A DNA stretch of 64,000 bases, taken from Aphis gossypii. Its lineage: Eukaryota > Arthropoda > Insecta > Hemiptera > Aphididae. Under the pieces are notes generated by a model. The model was not told where the DNA came from and searched no databases. It was given only the letters and a program-made list of their open reading frames with translations. A program made the position numbers and the translations under genes. The stretch lies in the NCBI RefSeq assembly GCF_020184175.1, contig NC_065532.1, positions 18,848,001-18,912,000 of the forward strand, read 5' to 3'. Of this stretch, positions 1 through 13,979 are shown one piece after another; the stretch's first letter is position 1; every line of letters begins with the position of its first letter.

Positions 1-1042
1 CAAAATGCTTAGGCCTAAATTAATAAATACTATTTTTATATTTATAATCAATGTATTACTCATTTTATTAACTAGGTATATTATAATATGTCGATGTTGT
101 CGGCTAACCGATTCGCCACGAAAAAGGCTATGAAACGATGTGACCGACATCAATTTGATATACCTAATTCTAATGTTATATTAAAACTTATTTTCGTGAT
201 CTATGTACAGCTAGAATTTTTAACATAATTATGTATTTATATTTATTTGAATTTTAAATAAATATATTAAATACAGATCGACCAACCAAACCAATATATT
301 TTGGGGACTATTCGATTCTGTTCACAATAGTGCTGCTCAGATTAAGTCGGCGATGTATACCTAGCAAACTTCAAAATACAAACATTATGAGACATAAATA
401 AATTCATCATCATATTATAAGTACCAAGTATATATCCATTTAACTAAACATAACAATTTAAAAATAATACATACTGGATAATCCATTTAAAGTAAAACAT
501 TCATTATTTCTAAACATAAATTTTTTTATTAAAATATATTTTTGACGTCATTTTAAGTAATTAAAACCCCAAATTTTTATAATAGAAAATATATACATTT
601 TTTAATAAAACGATAAACATATTGTTATGATTTTTTAAGTCATTAATATATAATATTTTGTTTTACAATGTGCAATTAAAAATAATATATATTGTTTTGT
701 TATTCAAGAGATTAAAAATGGAAAAAACGTGGACTTGTCACGAGTCAAACGCGTATAGTAAAAACCCAGTTTTTAACCACGCTATTGATTAAAATTATTG
801 TTAGTCCTAAGCCTGTAAGTGGAAAGGAAAATAAGTGTTTACTAAATCTTTAACCTTTTCAAATTTTATGATCATTTTGTTGAAATCCTTTTTTTGAGCC
901 CAAGTGCAGTTCGACCACTACCTGATTTTTACCCGAGTGCAGTTTGACCATTATATTTTTTAAACTCAAGTGCAATTCGACCATACCCGTAATGTGTAGG
1001 TAAACACAGTAAACTATCCGTGGCATAGGTTAGGGTACTCAC
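1..1042. other. presumed last CTH intron or 3' flank, no gene seen
   Basis: AT-rich sequence following the exon 5 donor of CTH in transcription order. I looked on the minus strand for the missing CTH C-terminus and did not find it. Bases 896-1000 contain a short near-tandem pattern (aagtgcagttcgaccac, gagtgcagtttgaccat, caagtgcaattcgaccat), three degenerate copies spaced about 35 bases apart. Nothing else is supported. Confidence 0.5.
896..985. repeat. three degenerate tandem copies of a ~35-bp unit
   Basis: The motif (c/g)a(a/g)tgca(g/a)tt(c/t)gacca appears three times in a row with similar spacing. The copies are separated by AT-rich linker. It is probably a decayed minisatellite. No function can be read from it. 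Confidence 0.55.
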
Positions 1043-1533
1043 GGTAGAGCAGCTAAACTTTCGTAACAGCCCAAGCTGCATGTGATGGAGAACAACTTCA
1101 GTGATTCCAACAGCTTTGTGCTAACTTTGATTCCTCCGTTAATGTAGAACGACACTATGCCGTTGTGTCCGGTAAACTGTTTTTTGATAATTTCGTGTTG
1201 CGGATGATTGGGTAAGCCCATGTAGTTAACTCTGAGCACTTTCGGATGCGATTCCAAGTACTCCGCCACCGCCGTAGCGTTCTTCATGTGCTGTTCCATG
1301 CGCACGTGCAACGTTTTCAGCCCGCGATTGACCATGTAACAGTCAAACGACGACGGTACGTTTCCACACGCTATACGGCGAAAAACAAATCGATTTTTTT
1401 TTGTGAATATATAATATAGTTATGATCATTAATCAAGACTAAGAATATAATGCCCTAAAAACTCAAAATTAAATGTATCTTATACATTTATTTATTTATT
1501 TAAATTTTTAAATGGGCCAGACCCAAATACATA

Positions 1534-1568
<35 letters not shown>

Positions 1569-4500
1569 ATCGTTTCTTAAAACTAATGTTACAATTATTA
1601 GATAAAATATAAAAGTATAATAGGTATTATTATATAATAATGAATTATTGTTATTAATTATAGAATTATAGTAAGTTTTAAATGAGTAAAAGTTTGGTGA
1701 GATGAAAATATCAATATTTGCTTGCATAGTTGGTTATTTCTACGTTGATATAAAATGTTTTTTAATTCGAACACTATACGTGTAAGAACGTGGAAAGAAA
1801 ATCTAAAAAATTATAATCTCGAAAATTTGAAAATAATTTTATAGTTGAAGATTCATAAAAGTTTTAGTAATTATATCTGAGGTTAAAAAATTCAATACAA
1901 AGTCTTCTATTATTTTTCATTTAAATAGCTTTAGAGAAAATTATAAAAGGAGTTGAACGTTGGCTAATTAAAAAAAATTCATATGTAAAATAACGATTTA
2001 CTATCAAATAATTTTATATAACTTGTTATAGTTAAAAATTACTAATCGTAGAAACTTGAAATATACACTAGTTGTTTAAATTTGCATTTTTTGTACAATA
2101 TGATTTAATTTTGGGGTATTTAGATCATTAAAACATACACTTCCTTTTTCACCACCCAGCAGCGAAAAAAATATATTAGGCTGACACATCTCCGTTCAGA
2201 ATCGTTTTTCGTATACAATAACACATATCATTACATTCAAATTTAACACACTCATTATAGTAACCTACTCGATGTACATTTGATACCTATACTGACTATA
2301 CTATACAGCAAAGTGTTACCCACTTGACCACTCTTTTTTTTTAAATTTTATAATGTTTTACAATTTAAATTTGAAAATGTTTTTCTTACACAAATATATA
2401 CAATATTATATTATTATATTATGTTAGATACATAAAACATAAACAACATTTATATAACATCACTTACTGTATTGAAAAACGTATAATTTATCATACAAGT
2501 TCTTGTTGTTAGTAACCAGTGCTCCCATTATTACGTCTGAATGTCCGTTCATATATTTACTCAACGAATACATTATTACATCAACGCCTAGATCCAATGG
2601 TCTCTGTATATGGTATATTAAAACAGAACAAAAAACAATTTTTATTTTATTTTAAAATATAAAAATTCAACGAAATAAATAAAATAAAAAGTATCTACTA
2701 TAATATATAAGTGATAAAAATATATTCAATAATATTCATCGATTGTTTAAAATTGTAGAACATTATCCTTTCCGTGAATTAAAATTAATGGGTTTAATTA
2801 GAGATTTTCTCAAAATATAATCGTTAGACTGCGAATTCGTCAGAAGATCATATTTTAAATCGATTACATTATGTTTTTAGGTACTCTTTTCCCTAAAATT
2901 TCCCCTAAAATATCTATGTTCTTGAGATGATGACGATAAATATCGTACAAATATTATACGATAGTACAAGAAATAAATATAGATTATATATATATACACG
3001 TTACTACGTTAGGTATAAGCTTTGCCATCCCAATGTCACTAAAGGTACGCTTTTATTTTTTGGCTAATCTTATCGATTAATCAGCTGTCAAAGATCTTTT
3101 AACTTAACTAAATGGTTTCGTTATGTAAACGATCTAAAGTAGATTATTTAAGCGGTACACAAAACTAATTACAAGTACTCATATTAGTTATATTATAAGT
3201 TAAAATCCAATATAAAATATAAATACCTGAAAATAGGGGGTCACAAATGAATTGTCAACAGCCACTATAATATCTGCTCGAGTCTTGTGAACGACTTCAG
3301 ACACTTTTTGTACGTCCAGTACGCTCATTAAAGGATTTGATAGACTTTCGAACCAAACGAGCTAAATTAAAATATAACAATATATCTAAGTGTACGAAAA
3401 AAATTAAAACAAGCAAGAATACATAATTTGACAGTACATCATATTGTCGCGTGAACTTTAATGCAGGTACCTAGGTACTGCAGAGTTTTTGACACTTATG
3501 GTTTTATAAAATTGCATATGAAGTAAAAACTGTATGAACATTTTTGTTGAAAATGTATAGATCCAAACAAACAATTTCATTCAAAATGAGTTGATTATAA
3601 TAATTATACAACGCAAAGGTATTTTAAATTATACTTTAAAATTTAAATATATAATCCGATGAGTCTATAGTACTTAAAATATACGTAATAATTGTCTAGA
3701 ACAATAGTTAATGTATAATTATATAATTTATATAAATGATTTCTTTTTTGCTTATGGGATTATACTGAAGTGTAAGGAGTTAGCTGTAGCTGTAGCAGAT
3801 AAATATAATATAATACAGATACGTTGTATAATAATAATAATAATTGTTTTGAAATAATTGATTTAGATATATTTACCAACACCAAATATACTACATACAC
3901 GCATATTATAATGTATTCAGCACATCAATCCGTCATTGTCATAGTTATTGTGATAAAGCTCCAGTGATAAGAAACTGACCATAATTAAAAAAATCTATTA
4001 GCTGTATAGAACGTGTCCCTATAGAGGAATTTATAATATGTTATATTAATTACTAAAATTACCATATTATAATTAGGGCCACGAATAAGTGAATCGAATA
4101 ATTTTATCCTTCGCGAGGAATTTTATTCTGAATTCAAAATAGGTACTTAATATACAAATCTGATTGAATATAAAATCATTATATCGTTACTTTACATAAT
4201 ATTATTATTTTAGACGTTACATTTTAACGTTTTAAATTAGGTATTATTTTTTCTTTGTGATAAACAAGGCTCAAATACACCTATAAAATGGTAATTAATA
4301 AGAGCATATAATTTATTATATTATAATATTAAATAAATAGTATAAATAATAATTTAATAACAAGAATTAAATAATACAACGATATCTAAGTTAAACAGAT
4401 TCGACAAAATATTAAGGAACATTAAAATTTTAAAAATTTAATAAATCCAGAAATATGAATATATGATTATATGTATTATATATTATGTATAACAAAATGT

Positions 4501-7500
4501 TGCTTGTTATTTTTAATAATATCTACTCATTACCTATATGTTTTACATTTGTACGATCTGTACGCACGGCATAATTAATTTTAAATAATATATTAAATTT
4601 AAAAGATTTTACACTTGAGAATTGTTTAAATTTTTTTATTTATAACTCTTGCGTAGGTAAGAAGGTACTTTTATATAACTTACAGCGCATCTTGTATTGA
4701 AATTATTGAAATTTTAATTCATTAACAAGCAGGCCTGATTAACCAACAGGCTGAGTAAGCTACAACTTAGGGCGCCAATCGAGCAATGGTTAAATTGGGG
4801 GTGCCACAAAATAATTTTTTTTACGAATGTAGAACGCAGGTGCGCCAAATCAACCCTAGCTTACAGGCGACCAACTCCTTGATCGGGCCCTGTTAATAAG
4901 GTTTCTTAGTGCATTTTTTGTGGGATTTATATTGCATTTTAAAAGATTTTTTTATGCATTAAATTATCGGCTCTAATTCTATTATAAGCACTAGTATGAC
5001 GCGCTCTTACCTTTGTATTGGGTTTTATATTTGAGATGATATTCGCCGTGTCGGAAAAGTCGACAAAGTCAAACAAGATACCCGCCTGCTTGGCCACTTT
5101 GTTCAGCAGCCGATGCGTGCCACCGTACACATTGGAGCTGCACAATAGATGGTCACCGGGAGCTAACAAATTCACCATGGACGAGATGGCAGCCATACCG
5201 GAGCTGTAGGCCAACGCGTACTTGGCGTGGTCTAGTGCTATCAGACATTTTTCCAAGACCGAACGTATGGGATTACCACATCTCGTGTACTCGTAGCCCT
5301 ATAAGAAATCGATATTAGGTATATTGTTATCAATAATTTTATTATTAAGTATAATATTATGAATGATTTGGAAGAATATTGCGTATTCATAAATTAAATT
5401 TCGGTTTAAAACTGCCAATGTCATCCGGATACACTATACGCAGGGGCGGATAGACCTATTTGGAATTCGGACCCTTTTCCGTACCAAATTACGAGGTTCC
5501 CAGTTAAAACACGGTATTTTATGTTTTAAATATTATTACATATTAATAGGGCTCAAAATTTAAAGTATAATAAGCAACTAATAAAGAACACGATTGTCTT
5601 AAAAAAGCAAAAAAGAAGTAGGTATATTTATTTAAAAAAAAAAAAAAAAAATCATGACCAAAAATTAACACGAACTAGTTATATTAATTAATTTAAAATT
5701 TTTAAAAAATTAATATGAATTAAAAAACGAATTAACTACCTTGTTTGATTTGCAGTACCTACTACCTAGTGAAATCGACTCAATTGTCCGACAGAATATT
5801 TAACATTTAACATAGAAAACGAACTCTCTACATCCACTGAATGATCGATTATTCATACATCATACAAAAGGTTTTAAATTAAAACACTAAATCTTAAATT
5901 TCGAAGTGGTCGATATCAATGTTAAAGGCATACTGACCGTATAAGTACTGCAAGCTATATGCAGATCGACAATCTATTTGTTTAATATATTTAATAAACA
6001 TGCCGATAACGAAAACAATAATAAACATTTAGTCCGCATTCTAAGTTTTTACGTTTCTTATTAATTAATTTTATTATTACCTATTATTATTATAAATAGT
6101 AGCATAATAAACTTAATATGAAAATTCTACAACTGAAATAACTGAAAAAATCAAAAATACCATTTATGCATTAAAAAAGACGAAAAAAGCAAAAATAAAT
6201 CGATTTATTTGGAATCAGAATGAAGTGAAACGAATTTATGTATAAAAATTAGATTTCTATCACATATATATATAAAAAAAAGAAACATATGCTTTAAAAT
6301 CATATATCTCAAAAACATGAATAATGGATAATATTGAAAATATAAGCGTACTTTGTATTTTTGTGACTGCACACTAATATGAGTTTAAAAAAAAAGTGTA
6401 TAGGTATTGGGTAATTATATTTATTACCTATCAAATTTGTAAATAAATATGCGATCATTTATTTTTATTGTCATAACCACTGTTACAACATTCTTTGCTG
6501 AACTGCAATGTAAAGAGGGTAGTGAAAGTGTAGTTCTCGATTACAAAATTAGTGTATTTAGATACAAGTAAATTCATTGCTATTTTTGTACAAAAATAAG
6601 ATAACGTAGGTATACTTCTAATGATTATTTTCCTAAAACAAATCTTGACTATTTTAGTCTATTTAACATTTTGCTCTATAATATCAAAATAGGAAATCAT
6701 AATTTTTTTTTTTTTTTTTTTTTTATAGTTAGATATCAAGTATGAAATAAATTAAAATTAAAATCATTTTGATAAAATATAAATTTTTATAATAATTAAG
6801 AACTATAATAACTTCAAATTAAAATATAACAAACGAATTATAGTCATTTTTTAATTATCTATACATTATATTATTATACATTAATAATAAAATTAATTAA
6901 CAGTGTTATATAATATATTATACTAAAATAGTAAAATGCCGAATAAAATCAAACTATAAAATTTGTTTCAAAAAATCATACATATCTAAATCCAATACAA
7001 ATAAATTAAGTTATTTATTTAAAATTATCCGAATATGGACAATGTACATGAAGCTGGTAGGCATGAATAGTGGATTAACAAGGGATTAGTATACAGTCTA
7101 CTCGAATAATTCCCAAGCTCTCAACAAATTATGCATATTACTTAACGAAATATTTCATAAAACTATTTTGCTTTGTAGTTTTCTCAGAATAGAACGCATT
7201 ATAATTTATAAATTTATATTTTAGACTTTTTTATTTATTTGTCACCTACGTTTTTCCAAAAGTAAAAAATCGTTTAAATTGCAATAAGACACCAAATAAA
7301 CTAGTAAATAAAATTTTCAGAATAATTAACTATCAAATTAAAAACGATTTATAAATAATTATATTATTTATTTAAAGGAAAAATACTTAATTCATGTCTG
7401 TAATTAATTTATGATAAATAATACTTTAATTTCATAAAATTTTAGTGTAAATCGTGAAGTATATCACTGATAATGTATAGTTATATATAATATAAATTAT

Positions 7501-8125
7501 ATACTATAACTAGATATACTATACTATGGTATCTAATAGTATATAAAATATATAAACATAATTTATTTGAGAATCCCGAATATACTCACAGTACTGATGA
7601 TAAATCTTAAAAATAAAACTTAACATTTAAATTAATAGGCAATTATTTTTTTAGTTAAAAACATCTTGATCTTAATTTTATTTGATAATATATATTTTAC
7701 GAATTGTTACCAATAAAACCGTACCCAATTCGTTATTATTTTAATTTTATAAAATCATCGAAATTCATATGCGTCAAGTACAAGCCATAATATACCTTTT
7801 TAATATGTTATACCTATTTAGTATATATGCACGATAAGTAAAATGTACCTCTATAGGTATACTATATGTTGTTAGATTTATATATTATTAGACTTTATAT
7901 AGACGCCTAAATTAATTATCATTTAGACTTTTAAAGTAACATAACATAAAAATATTTTACTTCGATTACTCCCGGCGACGGCGAATTAAATATCGTGCTC
8001 ATCGCAATCGGTGGCACTACATCTTTGTAAGTCCACTCTGCGGGGTTGTGTCCTGCGTGTACAAGTTTGGTCCCGAAATTCGGATCTCTGCAGTTATTTT
8101 TGGTCGCGGAGTCGTCGTTGCACAT
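1043..8125 (-). CDS. CTH: cystathionine gamma-lyase, 3' end missing
   Basis: PLP-dependent enzyme of transsulfuration that cleaves cystathionine to cysteine, 2-oxobutyrate and ammonia, and can make H2S; cytosolic. Five exons on the minus strand: 8125-7961, 5298-5011, 3361-3227, 2603-2468, 1370-1043. All have AG/GT borders and compatible phases. Together they encode about 350 residues, against roughly 400 for the family. Residues 1-55 hold the conserved VHAGHNPAEW and VVPPIAMST. SSGMAA (87-92) lies in the cofactor pocket, VDNSF follows at 186-190, and K212 in YSLSKYMNGHSD is the Schiff-base lysine. NRGLKTLHVRM lies in exon 5. The reading stops at ESLAALP before a clear GTGAGT donor. The last 45-50 residues (the MTHAS and LIRLSVGLED region of the family) are not found in bases 1-1042, so the final exon(s) probably lie left of the window. 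One oddity is SLGCYESL, where the family normally has SLGG(Y/F)ESL. The start is the only ATG ahead of the conserved N-terminus. Confidence 0.93.
1538..1564. repeat. (TA)n microsatellite
   Basis: An uninterrupted run of TA dinucleotides inside CTH intron 4, and a likely polymorphic site. Confidence 0.9.
1790..2330. repeat. copy of a dispersed AT-rich repeat family (copy 1)
   Basis: This stretch shares phrases with 51780-52100: 'gttgaagattcataaaa' and 'ctgaggttaaaaaattcaa' correspond to 'gttaaaaattcataaaa' and 'ctaaggttaaaaaattcaa'. It ends with 'gttcagaatcgttttt', which recurs reverse-complemented near 57410. The order of the shared words is kept, which indicates an interspersed repeat and not chance AT richness. 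No coding capacity is visible. It lies in CTH intron 4. Confidence 0.65.
4730..4892. mobile_element. hAT-type MITE with 7/8 target-site duplication
   Basis: A 163-bp element inside CTH intron 2. Left end CAGGCCTGATTAACCA; the right end read in reverse is CAGGGCCCGATCAAGG, an imperfect terminal inverted repeat starting with CAGG as in hAT elements. The flanks are ttaacaag and ttaataag, a near-perfect 8-bp duplication. There is no transposase, so it is non-autonomous. Confidence 0.7.
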
Positions 8126-10161
8126 TTTTTTTTTTTTTTACTAACGTGTAGAACGATCTTGAAAACTAAATACCTATCATACGCACGCACACCTACCTGT
8201 TATTGATTGAAGATCGTCGTAAATACAGCACGACTGATTCGTACAGTATACAAACTACGATTGTTATGTTTGCACCGACGGACCTATAATGACTGATGAC
8301 ACGTAGAGCATTGATCGATAGCGACAATTACAAGAGCATAAATCCGAGTACAATTTGATTATCTCGTACACACACAACGATCATAATAATATCGACCAAT
8401 TTAGTTACAATTAACCGAACGAAGTAATTATTTTAAACTCTTCCAACCATCCCATGGTGTTTGCAATCTATTTACATTAAAAGCTATATACAATCATAAA
8501 ATTATAATCAATTCTATACGTGCATATATATAATATATATTTTAATAAACAGTATAATTTGTTGTAAATTTTCTTAGTCATATTACACATATTATATCTA
8601 TTAAAAATTTATCTAGACTGTTATTGTTACCTATATTATTAGTCAAAAACCGCAGCGGCGCGGCGCTAATCAGAAAAAACCTTGCCCTACCTTAAAAATA
8701 TTAATTTGGTCATTTTTCATAAGCTATAAAAAAAAATGTAATAATACTATGTACCAACAATAGTACACCCTAATACTATTATAGTGTAGGTATTACCTAC
8801 GAATTATCGTGATTTTTTGATACACTGTACTTAATTTTGTATACGTGGTTTTATTTTTATAAAATAAATATATCAAAGAGAAATTTCATTAACATTTTTT
8901 TTATTAAGTCAACTTAATTAGTCCATATTGTTGTTATTTTATTTTTAATGCTTTAATGCAATGAAAAATTATTTTTGAACGGATCACCCAATTTTATAAT
9001 TATTGTTATCTTCCTATTTGTTCTTCCAATATAAAAAACAAGGTGTCACAACTGTTATTATTCGGATTAAATAATATAAATAATATCCGATAAGTGTAAT
9101 CACCAACAGTGTTAAAAAAAAATGTTAATGAGTAATTAATAATATATCACTATAATACATACAGATACACATACATGTAACATATGAAAATAGTTTAAAA
9201 TCATAATATTATATATTCTTATGTTTTAGAAATTTATTATTGCATTTTTATGGGTTTATCAACCATGGAGCAAGGCTGTATTTTAAATTTTTAATTATTC
9301 ATGAATGCATGTAAAAAACATAAAAAAAAAGTAAAAAAGTAATTTTATTAATAAAATAGTATAGGTATAGAGGATTTTATTTCAAAGCACAGATTCCTCT
9401 AAAGAATGTCCAATAACTAATAATGATATACAGATGATACCAGTTACATACTGTAAAATTATTATACAACCATTAACTATTTATGATATTTTTAATTACT
9501 ATAACATTGCAAATATATTGTAATATTATAGTTTAGCAGTAATTATTAAAAATAATTTGAATGACCTTAACAACCAATAACTATCATAGTTTAAACTGGT
9601 GATTATACATATAATTATTATTATTATGTACTATAACACTTCAAAATACATTTACATCAGTATTATCACAATTATTGTAATGTTAATATTTATATTATAT
9701 TGATGATCTATATATTTATCTATAATTTACATTAATTATATTAAATAAAAAGATACTGCATACACAATACACATACAGTATATTGATGACAAAATGAAAA
9801 ACTATAAGGGAATGAATAAAAATATTGTTTGATAAATTCACTTTTTGAATTATATTGGAATGATCAAATTCATAACATTTCTTAGGTATATATCTATGAT
9901 TAACAACTACAATAATTTAATGGTATAATTAAAATATGAAAAAAAAAACAATAAATCACGAAATACCGCATTGAAACAATGATAATACATAGATGATAAA
10001 ATTAGAAGAAATGTATATTAACTTCAATAAGAAGTTATTATATATTAATCTTTTCAACCTAATGTTGTGTTAATGAGGAATCTACAAAATAAAAACTTTA
10101 ACATCTGTACATTATAAATTTGAATTTTTTTTTTAGTTTATTTTTTATGCATAAATTACTT
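8126..10161. other. intergenic region between CTH 5' end and VhaSFD 3' end
   Basis: About 2 kb of AT-rich DNA. The 300 bases next to the CTH start are relatively richer in GC and CpG (8130-8460), as expected for a promoter and 5' UTR, but no specific element can be named. The rest has no open frame, RNA gene or clear repeat. A TTTATT on the plus strand at 10137-10142 would read AATAAA for VhaSFD, only 20 bases past its stop. Confidence 0.5.
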
Positions 10162-13100
10162 TTAAGCTTTTCCAGTAAGAGCAGTGGTTCTATCTGTACT
10201 GGTACCCTGTTCTTTCTCTAACTGACGGCCAAGATACTCCCTAAAATAAATAAAACAATACTAATCATTAATCAATAATAAATCACATACCTACATTTTA
10301 ATAAATTTTATTTTTTCAACTAACATTCAATAAAAAATAAATCTTTTTACTTCGGAAAATATGAGTAAAAATTGTGTCAAAAAAAAAAAAAAAAAAATAA
10401 TATAAATTTTAATAATAATTCAGTACATAAGAAATACTATATACTAGAACAGAGTTTCCCAACCTTTTTCCTTTGCGGTTAGGTTTAACCTAACGGCACG
10501 CTAAACCCAAATTCCCAACCCATATATAACCGTGGCACACTTATCATTGACTAGTATATTATAAATACATATTTTTTTTATAGTAGGCTTTTATCATATT
10601 AATTATTAATACCAAAGTAGTTGTATATCAGTATATTACTAGCAAACAATTTAAAATGGTGTATTTATTTAGGATAGAAAAAAAATATTATTTTATTTTA
10701 AGCAATTACCAAAATTTTACGTAAATGTTTATTAACAATCATGAAATTTTGCGGCACACCTATAGAGGCCTCACAGCACACCAGTTAGAAAACCCTGTAC
10801 TAGAATAATAGTTAATAAATATATTATAAAATTTATAAATTAACCTAACTTGCATTTAAAACATACACACTCAAAGTTGGATATTGTATTTATTTATATA
10901 ATTATAATATAATATATAATATAATTATATAATTAATTTTATAACAATACATAATAAATAGATCTAGAATAATTGATCTATTCTTTTTTATTATTTCAAT
11001 ATTTTTATCCCAATTTAAATTGTTTGTAGCTGGTATTAAAATACTCTATTATTATTACTGACATAGAAAAGTTAGACAAATAATAAAACTATTTGGCATC
11101 TACAATACAACGGGTTGAATAATCAGAATAATTTGAAAAAATATTATATATATCAAGGTAATTATTAAATGAGTTTATACAACATGAAGAATATTCAATG
11201 TAACATCTAACACTGAAAAATATGCATCATGGTTTCGTGGTAGGCGGAATCACCAATTACATATTTTTTTGGCCACAACTGTAGTTGAAAATTATTAACC
11301 CAGGTATAATAATCAATTTCAAAATTATAAATATTTTTTTTCAAGAATCAAAGTATTTAGTTTACATAGATTATTAAATATGATCATAGATACTTAGAAT
11401 TAGATGTATTTAAAAGGTGCCATCAAGTAATTAATTAAAAGAAAATAATTAATTAATTATTAAAAAAAATATATATATTAATTAACAGTTTATCATTTAA
11501 AAACTTACCAATTATGCACCATGAGTTTTTGTACAGCTAAAAGTGCTTCATAACGCACATTTGCATCCTCATGTGATAACAATTGCATAACAAGCTGTTT
11601 TCCACCAAGCTGTTCAATTATACTATAAAATATAAAATAATACAGGGTAACAAAAAATATCAATTTTTTATAATGTAAGTTAAATATATGATATGTAATA
11701 CTCACTGTTTTCCCCGTGGATAATGTCTTACATATTCACCAACATCAAAACTAGCAACGCTCAAAAAGAGTGGGTCTCTGCTTGTTTCCAACAAGTGCAC
11801 TAAAATACGCAAAAGTTCATAATTTTTTTCATTTAAACGGGATGCATTTTCTCGCCAGAATTGTGCTGATCTATGCACAGGGCTCCATTCCAATCGGCCA
11901 GATCTTACTTCAGTTGCATACTCATCAAAGGAACTGTAAAATAATAATTATAAAATAAAATTGACGAATTGCATTATATTTTATAAAATTAAGATTTTTC
12001 TGACTATACCTAAGATCTTGCACAGATGCTTGTAGACGTTCATTTAAAAACTGTATATCTTCAACAATATCTTCATCATCAAATTTTCTTTGTTCAAAAA
12101 TACTTAGTTGTTTCAAAACTTTACTCTGGACCATTGCAATACAATGATCTTTGGAAGTAGTATTATCTTCTGGTTTCTCGATTAAATTCTAAAATGTGAT
12201 AAACCATTCAAAAAAGGTTTGATTAACCTCTGTCTAACAAAAAAACATGCTAATTTTTCATATATCTAATCAGCACCCTGCCATCGAGATTAACTCCATA
12301 GTAGGGTCTTACAAGAGATTATACAAAAAAAAACCGATTTTGTTGGGTCATGGCATGTCCTCTCACTGGACTAATATTTGATGAATTATAATTTACCCTG
12401 AATACAGCAAGAATAATTCGCGTAACCTTTTCTTTTACAGAATCACTTAGAATATCTGCCAAAATGGGGATAACATTAAATCTGTACAAACAATAAACAT
12501 AGATTACTGATTAGTCAATACTTGTAATAGTAATTTATTTTGTTTTATTAGAATCTGACTTGTTCATTCGTTCAGCAAAGCGTGGATTAAATGTTATAAC
12601 CCACACGCAGAATATCAGTTGGTACTGAATTTGGAAGTTAACACGCCCTGATAATATACTCAAAAGAGTAGATATACCATCAACTGAAATAAATGCAGTT
12701 CTGTATTCATCACGACGAAGCAACATTTGCAAGCAGCGAGCAACAGATTGCATGTACTCATTGTTCTAAAATCATTAAACAATATTAAGGAATTAATTTA
12801 CTATATTAACACATTCACTGAAGATGACATCAAATGATGTCATAAACATTATTATTAAATGCATTATATTTTGGTCAACGTTACAAGAAACTATTCGACT
12901 TTGTTAACGTCTATTAAAGTATTATAACATAAATACATATAAGCTAAATTGATGTTACAATTTTTCAATTTCTATGAATTGTTTTAGAACTACATTTTTT
13001 CAGTATCATGACTGAAGAAATACAAATTAATTCACAAATATCTCAAACAACATCCTAATCTAATTAATAGGACACAAACATAAACTAGATTATAATTATT

Positions 13101-13979
13101 AAATTATTGTTTCATATTGGTTTTAAAATATTGCCTTACAGCAGATAGCAGTTGTTCTTTAATCCAATTCAAGTAGAACTGAAGATCAGTTTGATTGATA
13201 AGATCAGTTGAGTAACAGGCAAATTTTGCTATAATCCGAGCAGACATGTTATTGATAAACCCATCTGCAGCATTCAACAAGTTCAAAAAATTGCCACACA
13301 CTGGTTCGTTTTTCTTGAGAGCATATTCATGAAATATTTCCACACGTGAACGATCTTCCTGTGGGAACATTTTTGAAAAACAATTTAATTTAATTATAAT
13401 ATTGAACAGGATTAATTTCCTTTGATCACTACAGTGACTACGGTCAGAATAACTAAGAGGAAAGAAACAACTCACGGTCAACAGATCATCGATAAGTACA
13501 AGTACATATTGAATTGTCGATTCCTTGGATATATGTTCCAAAAGACTGAAGAAGGCTTTTGCAGACTGTGGACGGTGGTTAATTAAAAATTGACCTTTAG
13601 CATCAGTCACGTCATAGGCACTAATAAAATCGAACACTTCTTGCGATATCATTTGGGACCTATAACAGAGTTTGTTTTTATACTATTAGATATGCACTCA
13701 AATTGATATTATGATTAGGTGTTCTCAAGTAAAATAACTTTACTGCAAATAAGAAGACCAATTGGGGTTCAGATTTCTTATTTCGGCCGCTTGTTGCTGC
13801 AAAACGCTAGTAGCAGCAAACATATCTGTGAAAATACACAAGTCCCAATAAATTGTTTAAACGGATCTTAGTGGTGATTTATTCGGTGGTACACGCCCTT
13901 TTATTCGGGACATTCACTCACCGATATTTTCTTCCGGAAACGCTGGCAGAATATCCTTCATATTTGTTGTTTTCGTCAT
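10162..13979 (-). CDS. VhaSFD: V-type proton ATPase subunit H
   Basis: Regulatory subunit of the V1 sector that activates the assembled proton pump and prevents ATP hydrolysis by free V1; on the cytosolic face of endosomes, lysosomes and plasma membrane. Ten exons on the minus strand: 13979-13922, 13825-13744, 13659-13476, 13358-13140, 12765-12560, 12481-12397, 12188-12010, 11933-11706, 11622-11509, 10240-10162. All are AG/GT bounded with matching phases, giving 477 residues, the usual length. Near-invariant family blocks include MISQEVFDFISAYDV, INNMSARIIAKFACYS, QYQLIFCVWVITFNP, DIVEDIQFLNERLQASVQDL, LEWSPVHRSAQFWRENA and YPRGKHIIEQLGGKQL. These form the N-terminal armadillo-like helical domain and the C-terminal domain. 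The start ATG is followed by KDILPAFPEEN, the family N-terminus. The intron between exons 3 and 4 is a multiple of three and has no in-frame stop. Confidence 0.97.
10450..10797. mobile_element. hAT-type MITE with perfect 8-bp target-site duplication
   Basis: A 348-bp element in VhaSFD intron 9. Left end CAGAGTTTCCCAACC; the right end in reverse is CAGGGTTTTCTAAC. It is flanked on both sides by the identical octamer tactagaa. CAGGGTTTCCCAAC-type ends and 8-bp duplications are characteristic of hAT transposons. There is no coding sequence. Confidence 0.85.
13359..13475 (-). other. 117-bp stopless intron of VhaSFD, length divisible by 3
   Basis: The intron between VhaSFD exons 3 and 4 has a GTGAGT donor and a CCCACAG acceptor, is exactly 39 codons long, and has no in-frame stop. 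Retaining it would insert 39 residues after residue 108 without changing frame. Splicing restores the conserved junction DDLLT-EDRSRVE, so it is an intron in the main transcript. Confidence 0.85.
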
